From contig CAKPPI010000027.1 in the NCBI GenBank assembly GCA_934177545.1, positions 1-11,844 on the forward strand: a stretch of 11,844 nucleotides of DNA. Reading direction: 5' to 3'. Below are positions 5,628 to 11,844 of the stretch, piece after piece. A program made the position numbers and the translations under genes. Origin of the DNA: an uncultured Bacilli bacterium. GTDB lineage: Bacteria; Bacillota_I; Bacilli_A; RF39; UBA660. The notes under the pieces were generated by a model. It had not been told where the DNA came from. It did no database searches and saw only the letters and a program-made list of their open reading frames with translations. The number at the start of each line of letters is the position of its first letter. Position 1 is the stretch's first letter.

Positions 5628-6173
5628 TTAGATATTTTTTGCATTTTCTTGTATTTTTTCTGGATTTATTCCTATTTCATTATAAAATTCATCAAGTTTT
5701 TCTATAGAATCACCTAACATATCGATTATTGGTATTCCATCACTAAACAGTGCTAATTCAAAATAAGCACTATCTTCTAAAGATATTATTTCACTAATCG
5801 TTTTATAAATATCTTTTACACATTCTTCTTGCTTAGTTAAACCTTCACTACTAAGTGCTACTACATAGGAAATAGAACGATTTCCTTTATCTGTTACACA
5901 ACTATTATTTTGAATAAGTGAGAATCCCTGCTTAGTTAAGTTTTCAATTTGCGAATAGTAATAATGATTATAATCATAATTAATATTACTGTTCTGCCAC
6001 CAATCACTAGCTAATATTTCATTCTCAAAACATTTTTGATGTTCTTCATGAGTTGTTTCTATCTCATTTGGAAGCATTAAACAATGTCCAAAAGAGTGAG
6101 CTATTCCATTTGGTTCTATTACTACTCCTTTTACTTTATCTATTTTTATTGACTCATCGCTCAACAATATCAC
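5628..6173 (-). CDS. unknown protein, paralog A of a tandem pair
   Basis: I do not recognise this family. The product (up to 181 residues) has no signal peptide or membrane segment and looks cytosolic and acidic, with many aromatic residues. It is clearly homologous to the next gene upstream: shared elements are IDKVKGVVIEPNGIAHSFG, an EIL..DW motif, SQI...TK.GFS in the middle, and an FY.E.G motif near the C-terminus. The start is uncertain. GTG at 6173 lies inside a GGGGTGAT ribosome-binding sequence, so a TTG at 6167 or 6164 downstream of it is more likely. Only two bases separate 6173 from the upstream stop, so translation is probably coupled. This is the last gene before the infC promoter. 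Confidence 0.85.
   Translation of the reverse strand: MILLSDESIKIDKVKGVVIEPNGIAHSFGHCLMLPNEIETTHEEHQKCFENEILASDWWQNSNINYDYNHYYYSQIENLTKQGFSLIQNNSCVTDKGNRSISYVVALSSEGLTKQEECVKDIYKTISEIISLEDSAYFELALFSDGIPIIDMLGDSIEKLDEFYNEIGINPEKIQENAKNI
6097..6143 (-). repeat. 47-nt direct repeat, copy 1 (paralog A)
   Basis: Identical at all 47 positions to 6624-6670. It encodes the shared N-terminal motif (IDKVKGVVIEPNGIA). The rest of the two genes is much less similar in DNA. Confidence 0.95.
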
Positions 6174-6175
6174 CC

Positions 6176-6673
6176 CTATCTTATTCTTCCTTTAGCATCT
6201 TGTTTAGAAAAACCTAATTCTTCATAAAACTCATCCACATCATACATTATATCATCAAGAGCTTCACACCCATTTTCATAAATCATTCCTTCAACATAAC
6301 ATGGCTCTGGCACATCTTGGACATCTTTAATAATAGGATATATATTTTTAAAATAGTTCTTAATATTTGGTATTGATTCTTTTGCAATTTGAATACTATA
6401 ACAATAATAATTAGTTCCCTTTGGATTAACTGAACTATGATTTATAACGAAAGAAAAACCATACTTAGTCATTTCTGGTATTTGACTAAAAAGAGTTTCA
6501 TCTTGTTTATAATCATATCCATAGTTTTTAAACCAATCTTTAGACAAAATCTCTCTTTTAAAACTAGGATCATGTGCTTCATCAGCTGTAGTATTTAAAA
6601 CCATTCTACATTTTCCAAATGAATGAGCTATTCCATTTGGTTCTATTACTACTCCTTTTACTTTATCTATCAT
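6176..6673 (-). CDS. unknown protein, paralog B of a tandem pair
   Basis: I do not recognise this family. The 165-residue product starts directly with the shared motif IDKVKGVVIEPNGIAHSFG (residues 2-20), then EIL.KDW, SQIPEMTKYGFS and a DEFYEELGF C-terminal motif, matching paralog A along its length. There is no signal peptide, membrane helix or recognisable catalytic motif. One conserved Cys follows HSFG in both copies (HSFGKC here, HSFGHC in A). The ATG overlaps the stop of the upstream peptidase gene by four bases (ATGA), and GAGGTGG lies upstream, so it is co-transcribed and probably translationally coupled with it. That coupling links its role to the peptidase or glyQS transcript but does not define it. 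Confidence 0.88.
   Translation of the reverse strand: MIDKVKGVVIEPNGIAHSFGKCRMVLNTTADEAHDPSFKREILSKDWFKNYGYDYKQDETLFSQIPEMTKYGFSFVINHSSVNPKGTNYYCYSIQIAKESIPNIKNYFKNIYPIIKDVQDVPEPCYVEGMIYENGCEALDDIMYDVDEFYEELGFSKQDAKGRIR
6624..6670 (-). repeat. 47-nt direct repeat, copy 2 (paralog B)
   Basis: Partner of 6097-6143, in the same orientation and about 0.5 kb away, at the very start of the gene. Its right end meets the peptidase stop codon. Confidence 0.95.
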
Positions 6674-7401
6674 AGACTAACCACCTCTATATCTTTATTA
6701 TGTTTACTAGCTTCTTCTACAAAGTACTTAAATATTTTAATAGAATTTATATCAGTATCTAGCATCAATTCTGGATGCCATTGTACTCCCATACAAAATG
6801 GATAATCTTTAAGTTCTATTCCTTCAATTACGCCATCTTCTGCTAAAGCTGTTATTCTAAATTTATCATTTTTAGCTGCTTCTTTAGAATGAAAACTATT
6901 AACACTTATTTTATCTTTAGAAATAATATTATAAAGCATACTATCTTTATTTATTATAACATCGTGAACTGGTTTATCTTCTGTCTCTCTTACCCAACTA
7001 GTATTATGAATATTATCATCTACATCTTTTAGGAAAAATTCATCTACTTTGTAATTAGCAAGTAACTGCATTCCAAGACATACGCCTAATACTGGTATTT
7101 TTCTTTTAAGTGCTTCTTCTAAGATAAAGTAGTCATAAGGACTTATCTTACTTCCTCCTGGAATAAATAAACCATCACACATATCTAACCAGTAAGTAGC
7201 AAGTTTTTTCTCTTCTTCTGTTGGTAAGACATAATCTTCATATTTAGTATCATAATACTCCATATTTTGCATCGGACATAAAAGAAGAGGATTACCTCCC
7301 ATCTTTAAAATAGCTGTTCTTGTACTATCAAAAACATAGTTTAAACATCTACCTTTTTGATTTACATCATATCGTGTAAGTATCCCAATTACTGGTTTCA
7401 T
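6670..7401 (-). CDS. class I glutamine amidotransferase-like peptidase C26 (gamma-glutamyl hydrolase type)
   Basis: The 243-residue product matches peptidase C26, the PuuD-like hydrolases that cleave gamma-glutamyl bonds, for example in gamma-glutamyl-GABA. Visible features are the N-terminal strand PVIGILTR (3-10), FIPGGSKISP (79-88), the nucleophile elbow GVCLGMQ with Cys108, NSFHSK (169-173, His171), and QWHPE with the catalytic His209 and Glu211. The triad is complete, so it is probably active, though the substrate cannot be read from sequence. The ATG overlaps the glyQS stop by one base (TAATG), and no good ribosome binding site precedes it, so translation probably depends on glyQS. Its TGA stop overlaps the next start and is followed at once by an in-frame TAG. 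Confidence 0.92.
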   Translation of the reverse strand: MKPVIGILTRYDVNQKGRCLNYVFDSTRTAILKMGGNPLLLCPMQNMEYYDTKYEDYVLPTEEEKKLATYWLDMCDGLFIPGGSKISPYDYFILEEALKRKIPVLGVCLGMQLLANYKVDEFFLKDVDDNIHNTSWVRETEDKPVHDVIINKDSMLYNIISKDKISVNSFHSKEAAKNDKFRITALAEDGVIEGIELKDYPFCMGVQWHPELMLDTDINSIKIFKYFVEEASKHNKDIEVVSL

Positions 7402-8774
7402 TAAAATGCTACTCTTTCTTTGATATAATCTTCTAACTCGTCTAATTTTACTACTACTTGTTCCATCGTATCTCTATCTCTTACGGTTACAGTATTATTA
7501 TTGATAGTTTCATCATCAATAGTAATAGCAAATGGTGTACCAATAGCATCACATCTTCTATATCTTTTACCAATACTTCCTGCTTCATCATAACTACAAG
7601 AGAATTTACTAGCAAGACTTTTCCATACTTCATGAGCTTTTTCACTATGATATTTCTTAGCAAGTGGTAATACTGCTACTTTATATGGTGCTAAATATGG
7701 ATGAAGGTGTAATACTTCTCTTGTTTCATTATTATCAAGCGTCTCTTCATCATAAGCATCACATAATACTGTTAAGAACATTCTATCCACTCCAACACTA
7801 GGTTCAATTACATAAGGAATATACTTTTCATTAGTTTCTGGATCTAAATAAGCTTGACTAACTCCTGATACCCTTTGGTGTTGTGTTAAATCATAATCAG
7901 TACGAGAAGCTATTCCCCATAACTCACCAAAACCAAATGGAAATTTATATTCAATATCAGTAGTAGCATTACTATAGAAAGATAATTCTTCTTTTGAATG
8001 ATCTCTTAATCTTAAGTTTTCCCTTTTAATTCCTAATGATAATAGGAAGTTATAACAATAGTCTTTATAATATTGATGCCATTTTAACTCTTCCCCTGGC
8101 TTACAGAAAAATTCCATTTCCATCTGTTCAAATTCTCTAACACGGAAAATAAAGTTACCTGGTGTTATTTCATTTCTAAAACTTTTACCAATCTGACCTA
8201 TACCAAATGGTACTTTAAGTCGCATACTTCTTTGAACATTTAGAAAATCAACAAATATTCCTTGAGCAGTTTCTGGTCTTAAGTAGACAGTATTTTTAGC
8301 ATCTTCTGTTACTCCTTGGAATGTTTTAAACATCAAGTTAAATTCTCTTATATCAGTATAATCTAATGCTCCACAATTAGGACAAGTTATATTATGTTCC
8401 TTGATATAGTTCATTAACTCTTCATGATTCATTCCTCCAGCATCTTCTACTCCATCAGCTTCTACTAGTTTATCAGCACGATGTCTAGTCTTACATTTCT
8501 TACAGTCGATTAAAGGATCTGAGAATGTAGCAATATGACCTGATGCTTCCCAAGTCTTTGGATTCATTAATATTGCACTATCTAGTCCTACACAATTTAT
8601 ATCTTCTTGAATAAATTTCTTCATCCAAGCATTCTTAATATTATTCTTAAGTAAAACTCCTAGGGAACCATAATCCCAAGTATTAGCAAGTCCACCATAA
8701 ATTTCACTTCCTTGAAATACATATCCATATTGTTTACAAAAAGCTACTAGCTTTTCCATCGTTAATTTTTCCAT
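7401..8774 (-). CDS. glyQS: glycyl-tRNA synthetase, single-chain class II form
   Basis: Charges tRNA-Gly with glycine. At 457 residues this is the one-chain, alpha2-type enzyme and not the two-subunit GlyQ/GlyS form. Evidence includes the N-terminal substrate region QGSEIYGGLANTWDYG (21-36), two zinc-type pairs (Cys91/94 and Cys131/134), RPETAQG (166-172), class II motif 2 with SFRNEITP (198-205), motif 3 around PSVGVDRM, and a C-terminal anticodon-binding domain starting near HPYLAPYKVAVLPL. The first ATG has AGAGGAAG upstream at good spacing, although a second Met follows at residue 6. Only 26 bases separate it from the LOG-family gene, so there is no room for a T-box leader. A candidate promoter overlaps the end of that gene. 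Confidence 0.96.
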   Translation of the reverse strand: MEKLTMEKLVAFCKQYGYVFQGSEIYGGLANTWDYGSLGVLLKNNIKNAWMKKFIQEDINCVGLDSAILMNPKTWEASGHIATFSDPLIDCKKCKTRHRADKLVEADGVEDAGGMNHEELMNYIKEHNITCPNCGALDYTDIREFNLMFKTFQGVTEDAKNTVYLRPETAQGIFVDFLNVQRSMRLKVPFGIGQIGKSFRNEITPGNFIFRVREFEQMEMEFFCKPGEELKWHQYYKDYCYNFLLSLGIKRENLRLRDHSKEELSFYSNATTDIEYKFPFGFGELWGIASRTDYDLTQHQRVSGVSQAYLDPETNEKYIPYVIEPSVGVDRMFLTVLCDAYDEETLDNNETREVLHLHPYLAPYKVAVLPLAKKYHSEKAHEVWKSLASKFSCSYDEAGSIGKRYRRCDAIGTPFAITIDDETINNNTVTVRDRDTMEQVVVKLDELEDYIKERVAF

Positions 8775-8799
8775 AAACTTCCTCTTTTCTTTCTTATAT

Positions 8800-8828
8800 A
8801 TTATAGTAGTTTTTCAATCTCTTCACAA
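8800..8828 (-). promoter_or_regulatory. candidate promoter for glyQS and downstream genes
   Basis: TATAAT (8800-8805, perfect) lies 17 bases from TTGTGA (8823-8828, 4 of 6 matches). The -10 overlaps the stop codon of the LOG-family gene, and the predicted leader would be under 25 bases. It may simply reflect AT-rich DNA, but spacing and the -10 are good. Confidence 0.45.
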
Positions 8829-9319
8829 GATGAAATTATCTTAAAGTAACAAGATAAGTCTTCATCTTTACTTATATAGTTTTTTTCTTTTAGACTTTTA
8901 AGTTCCTGAAGTAGTAAGTCAAAGTCACCAAACTCGTTATATAGATATATCTTTTTGTCACATTTTAGTTCCATTTTACTATCTAACATCGTATAAAACT
9001 CTGCTCTTGTTCCTACTCCTCCTGGTAAGAAGATGATTACATCACTTTCGTTATACAAGTTAGCAATTCTATCAGTTACTGTTTTAACTTTATATTTAGT
9101 AGTACCTCTTACTTCTTTAAACTCATTAGTATCTAGTCCATAAATAGTAATATTTTTATTATGTTCCACTAAAACATCTTTTACTTTCTTTAATAAACCA
9201 GTCTCATTAGGTCCCATTACAAAGTTATCATACTTAGATAGAGTCTTTGCTATTTCATAAACTTTAGTAGTTATCTCTCCCGTTCCATTATAACTACCAC
9301 CCATTATTCCAATCTTCAT
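8801..9319 (-). CDS. LOG-family nucleotide phosphoribohydrolase-like protein
   Basis: LOG-family (formerly 'lysine decarboxylase-like') enzymes cleave the N-glycosidic bond of nucleoside 5'-monophosphates. The Rossmann-type fold is shown by the N-terminal strand and glycine loop KIGIMGGSYNGTG (2-14), a DR pair (83-84) where the family has its conserved Arg/Lys, and the hallmark PGGVGTRAE (99-107). The 172-residue length is within the family range. The start is ATG after AGGAGG, a perfect ribosome binding site that contains the stop of the upstream gene's neighbourhood (9 bases between genes). Some members act on cytokinin ribotides, but in bacteria of this type the substrate is usually not established, so I give no gene symbol. 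Confidence 0.82.
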   Translation of the reverse strand: MKIGIMGGSYNGTGEITTKVYEIAKTLSKYDNFVMGPNETGLLKKVKDVLVEHNKNITIYGLDTNEFKEVRGTTKYKVKTVTDRIANLYNESDVIIFLPGGVGTRAEFYTMLDSKMELKCDKKIYLYNEFGDFDLLLQELKSLKEKNYISKDEDLSCYFKIISSCEEIEKLL

Positions 9320-9328
9320 CGCTACCTC

Positions 9329-10285
9329 CTAAAAAAATTTTGGTAAAAAAATGATTATACCTATAATACTTGCAAAAATAGCTGCTATCAAAACTGCTCC
9401 TGCTGCTGCATCTTTGGCAAGTTTCGCTTTCTTATTCTTCTTAGTTGTTACTAAATCAACGGTATTTTCAATGGCTGTATTAATAAGTTCTAGACTAAAG
9501 ACTAAGGCAAATAATAGTAAACAGATAAACCATTCATTTAGTGATAGTCTTACATAAATACCAGTAATAACTACTATTATTGCGATAAGAAAATGAATAA
9601 ACATATTTCTCTCTTCTTTAATAGTAGAAATAATCCCTTCAAAGGCATATTTAAAGGAAAAAGTAAGTTTTGTCTCATCTTCCTTATCTTTTAGAAAATT
9701 ACTTTCATACATGATAATAAGAAAGAATAAATAAGCTAGTCCTAAAGTAATGCCACCTAATACATCAGTAAGATAATGTACTCCTAATATTAATCTACTT
9801 AACGGAATAGTTATTATTAAGAATAAGAGTAATCCTTCTTTTAGTTTCCTATAACCTACTTTTTTATCTTTCATTACAAGATAAAGTAAAAATCCATAGA
9901 AAGATATAGCTATAAAGGTGTGCCCTGAAGGAAAACTATAATCTGCTAATAAGTTTTGACCAATAATTGGTCTTTCTCTTAAAAATATATTTTTAGCAAT
10001 ATTAATAATTAATCCACTACCAATTAAGTCTAGAAAAAGAAAGATTCTTTGTTTATTTGACTTTAAAATAAAGACTAAAAAGAAAGATACTACTATTAAG
10101 CCTTTAATACTTCCTAGGAAAGATAGTAAAGTAGCAACTGATAATAAGATGTTATTCTTAATAGATATTAATAAGTAGTAAAGTAATAAATCTTCTCTCA
10201 TCGTTGCTTTAAACAAAACAGCAGTAGCTATTAAGATAAAAGCGAACAGGGAAATAATTATATAATTTTTTAAACGACTCTTCAT
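9329..10285 (-). CDS. PAP2-family lipid phosphatase fused to a DgkA-type lipid kinase
   Basis: The 318-residue membrane protein joins two enzymes. Residues about 1-195 are a PAP2 phosphatase with its full three-part signature: KxxxxxxRP (Lys98, Arg105-Pro106), PSGH (119-122) and SRxxxxxHxxxD (Ser163-Arg164, His170, Asp174). Residues about 208-318 are a DgkA-type kinase: AFEGI and KEERN near its start, LELINTAIENTVD (265-277) with the two key glutamates 266 and 273, and AKDAAAGAVL (290-299) with Asp292. Hydrophobic helices run through both halves. PAP2 enzymes can dephosphorylate undecaprenyl diphosphate, and Gram-positive DgkA homologs phosphorylate undecaprenol, so both halves could supply undecaprenyl phosphate; this is inference. 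AAGGAG precedes the ATG. The gene begins three bases after recO. Stop TAG. Confidence 0.9.
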   Translation of the reverse strand: MKSRLKNYIIISLFAFILIATAVLFKATMREDLLLYYLLISIKNNILLSVATLLSFLGSIKGLIVVSFFLVFILKSNKQRIFLFLDLIGSGLIINIAKNIFLRERPIIGQNLLADYSFPSGHTFIAISFYGFLLYLVMKDKKVGYRKLKEGLLLFLIITIPLSRLILGVHYLTDVLGGITLGLAYLFFLIIMYESNFLKDKEDETKLTFSFKYAFEGIISTIKEERNMFIHFLIAIIVVITGIYVRLSLNEWFICLLLFALVFSLELINTAIENTVDLVTTKKNKKAKLAKDAAAGAVLIAAIFASIIGIIIFLPKFF

Positions 10286-10288
10286 AAA

Positions 10289-11041
10289 CTACTCCTTTAA
10301 CAAATTTAATGTTGTATTTAACATTTTTCTACTTTTTAAATATATACCAGTATATCTATCATAGTATTCTTCTAAAAATCTATATATTTCTAAGTTAGTT
10401 TCATCGGCTACTTCTATTTTTGTTATTTTACTAATATCTAGTAGAGAATACATTCTTATTAATTTAATCGCTTTAGAACTACTATACCCTCTATTTTGAT
10501 AACAATTAGCACAAACAAAACCTCCTAAAGTAGCATCAAATCCTATAATATTTGTTTTATCACCACACGAAGTGCACCCATCTAAAATTGGTTCTACTCC
10601 TAAATAAGTTAGATACTTTAACTGAATAATATTAGTAATAGTCTCTTTGTTTAGTCCCTGTTCTATCTTATCAAGAGCATTAATTAGTAAAGACATAATT
10701 TCTTTTGCCTCACTTTGTCTTACTACTTGATAAGTTAAATCTAAAATAAAGGAGGCATAACATAGACTTGCTAAATCAGTCATTATCTTAGGATAAGCAT
10801 TAATCACATCAATACTAGATATTGTCGAAACACCATTTTCACGGTAATAAAAATGAAAAGTTCCATAAAGGAGTTTTCTACTAGTTCCTCTTAGTTTACT
10901 TTTCAAATTACGACAGCCTTTAGATAAGATGCTGATAAGACCATATTCTTCCGTTAAAACATTTAGTATCTTACTAGAATCACTATAGTTTACTTCACTT
11001 AAGATGATTCCTTTCACGTCTACTATCTTCATCCTTATCAC
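10289..11041 (-). CDS. recO: DNA repair protein RecO
   Basis: RecO helps load RecA on SSB-coated single-stranded DNA and anneals strands, working with RecR. The 250-residue product has the N-terminal OB-fold (VKGIILSEVNYSDSSKILNVLTEEYGLISILSKGCR, near residues 9-44), a helical middle, and a four-cysteine zinc site (Cys156, Cys159, Cys177, Cys180). The start is either GTG at 11041 or ATG at 11032, three codons later. AAGGGA lies close to the GTG and 11 bases from the ATG, so the choice is open. The gene start lies inside the 3' end of the small yqzL gene (out of frame), suggesting translational coupling. Order era-yqzL-recO is typical of Bacillota. Stop TAG. Confidence 0.94.
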   Translation of the reverse strand: MIRMKIVDVKGIILSEVNYSDSSKILNVLTEEYGLISILSKGCRNLKSKLRGTSRKLLYGTFHFYYRENGVSTISSIDVINAYPKIMTDLASLCYASFILDLTYQVVRQSEAKEIMSLLINALDKIEQGLNKETITNIIQLKYLTYLGVEPILDGCTSCGDKTNIIGFDATLGGFVCANCYQNRGYSSSKAIKLIRMYSLLDISKITKIEVADETNLEIYRFLEEYYDRYTGIYLKSRKMLNTTLNLLKE

Positions 11042-11120
11042 TTTCCCTTATCTTCTTATTAAGAAGAAAATACCTAACATCCCCTGTTTCTTTAAACAAT
11101 TTCCATATTAATTCATCCAT
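10995..11120 (-). CDS. yqzL: YqzL-family small protein
   Basis: This 41-codon gene was found by reading the gap between era and recO. It starts at ATG 11118-11120 and stops at TGA 10995-10997. The product begins MDELIWKLFKETGDVRYFLL, which fits the YqzL family of Bacillota (a short protein with the pattern W-K-x-F-x-x-T-G-x-x-x-x-Y-L-L), followed by a charged tail. AGGTGAT lies upstream at normal spacing. It overlaps the start of recO by up to 47 bases in another frame. YqzL has no established function. Its place between era and recO matches other Bacillota, which supports a real gene. The charged C-terminal part overlaps recO and is the less certain portion. Confidence 0.8.
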   Translation of the reverse strand: MDELIWKLFKETGDVRYFLLNKKIRESDKDEDSRRERNHLK

Positions 11121-11160
11121 TTATATCACCTACTACTAATATGAGAGAAAGAAACATTTT

Positions 11161-11844
11161 TTATTCATTTTCAAAACCAAATTCTTTTAAATATTTTTCT
11201 TCTTCCTTCCAGTTTTCTATTACTTTTACATATGTTTCTAGATAAACTTTCTTACCCATAAACTTTTCCATTTCATATCGTGCTGCTGTTCCTATTTTCT
11301 TAAGCATACTACCATTTTTACCAATGATAATTTTCTTTAGTGATAATCTATCTACTACAATTAAAACTTGGACTCTAATTAAGTTATCATCTTCTTCATA
11401 TTTTTCGGTATAACAAGTTATCGCATGAGGAACTTCTTCTTTAGTTAATTGCATTGCTTTTTCTCTTACAAATTCTGCTAAAATAAACTTAGTAGAAACA
11501 TTAGTTAAAGCATCATCTTCAAAGATTGGTTCACTATCTATTAAATATTTTTTTAAAGTAGTAACTAAATCATCTAGTCCATCCTTTTCTAAAGCTGATA
11601 TAGGAATAACTTCCGCAAAGTCAAAGTCTTTAGTTGCTTTATCTATTGTTTTAAATAAAGTTTCTTTGGCTATACTATCTACTTTATTTAATAATAGAAA
11701 AACTGGTACATCTTCAATCTCTTTTATTTTATTTAGTATAAACTGATCCCCCTTACCAAACCCAGTCTTAGCATCTATCATAAATAAGATAACATCTGCT
11801 TGGTCCATATTTTGATAAGCGGTTTTATTTAAAACATTTCCTAA
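11161..11844 (-). CDS. era: GTPase Era, 5' end cut by the window
   Basis: Era binds the 3' end of 16S rRNA and is needed for 30S maturation. The frame is open to the right window edge. The 36 bases beyond the first internal Met encode LGNVLNKTAYQN, which matches the segment after the G3 DTPG motif in Era, so the gene continues outside. About 70-75 N-terminal residues (G1 to G3) are missing. Visible are ADVILFMIDA, the G4 motif NKVD, the G5-like ISALEKDGLDDL, and a C-terminal KH domain with IIIGKNGSMLKKIGTAAR and KKVYLETYVKV. The 227 residues present account for the G4/G5 half of the GTPase domain and the whole KH domain. Stop codon TAA, then 40 bases to yqzL. Confidence 0.96.
   Translation of the reverse strand, partial: LGNVLNKTAYQNMDQADVILFMIDAKTGFGKGDQFILNKIKEIEDVPVFLLLNKVDSIAKETLFKTIDKATKDFDFAEVIPISALEKDGLDDLVTTLKKYLIDSEPIFEDDALTNVSTKFILAEFVREKAMQLTKEEVPHAITCYTEKYEEDDNLIRVQVLIVVDRLSLKKIIIGKNGSMLKKIGTAARYEMEKFMGKKVYLETYVKVIENWKEEEKYLKEFGFENE

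Noticed and set aside
5628..6673. Toxin-antitoxin or immunity-type pair
   Set aside because: The two genes are homologous to each other and of similar size, with no toxin-like, DNA-binding or immunity motif. Adjacency alone does not support such a system.
8775..8800. T-box riboswitch upstream of glyQS
   Set aside because: T-box leaders are common before aminoacyl-tRNA synthetase genes in Bacillota, but only 26 bases separate glyQS from the upstream gene, and no specifier loop or T-box sequence is present.
11161..11808. era starting at the internal Met at 11808
   Set aside because: The frame stays open to the window edge and the extra residues match Era, while the G1-G3 motifs are absent. 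The gene is therefore cut by the window and not short.

Overview
The window is a dense stretch of low-GC bacterial chromosome. Every secure gene lies on the minus strand, so it reads right to left as era (partial) - yqzL - recO - PAP2/DgkA fusion - LOG-family gene - glyQS - class I glutamine-amidotransferase-like peptidase - two tandem unknown paralogs - infC - rpmI - rplT - rpsB - tsf - typA. AT-rich codons, AGGAGG-type ribosome binding sites, sigmaA-type promoters, a YqzL homolog between era and recO, a one-chain glycyl-tRNA synthetase and an infC leader attenuator all point to Bacillota, class Bacilli or a close relative. UGA acts as a stop and tryptophan is always UGG, so this is not a code-4 mycoplasma. 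An uncultured host-associated Bacilli lineage (RF39-like) is my inference, not something the sequence proves.

Region 1 (1-283) has no secure gene. It holds the typA terminator, a second hairpin that could terminate a plus-strand gene entering from the left, and AT-rich DNA. Region 2 (284-5575) is translation machinery: typA with its own promoter, then infC-rpmI-rplT-rpsB-tsf in one direction, ending in a terminator. It begins with a consensus promoter and a leader that can fold as an attenuator of the L20-leader type, and infC starts at AUU. L20 and S2 both carry a Lys/Glu-rich linker plus a SAP-like tail, and the two tails share a 42-nt identical DNA run.

Region 3 (5628-8774) is glyQS followed by three tightly coupled genes: a gamma-glutamyl hydrolase-like peptidase and two tandem paralogs of unknown function that share a 47-nt identical block. 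Region 4 (8801-11844) is the era-yqzL-recO locus followed by a PAP2 phosphatase fused to a DgkA-type lipid kinase, both halves of which could feed undecaprenyl phosphate supply, and a LOG-like phosphoribohydrolase.

The window is mostly housekeeping. The least ordinary items are the shared SAP-like tails on two ribosomal proteins, the PAP2-DgkA fusion, the unknown paralog pair and the RNA control elements around infC and rpsB. I found no CRISPR array, insertion sequence, rRNA, tRNA or obvious defence system.
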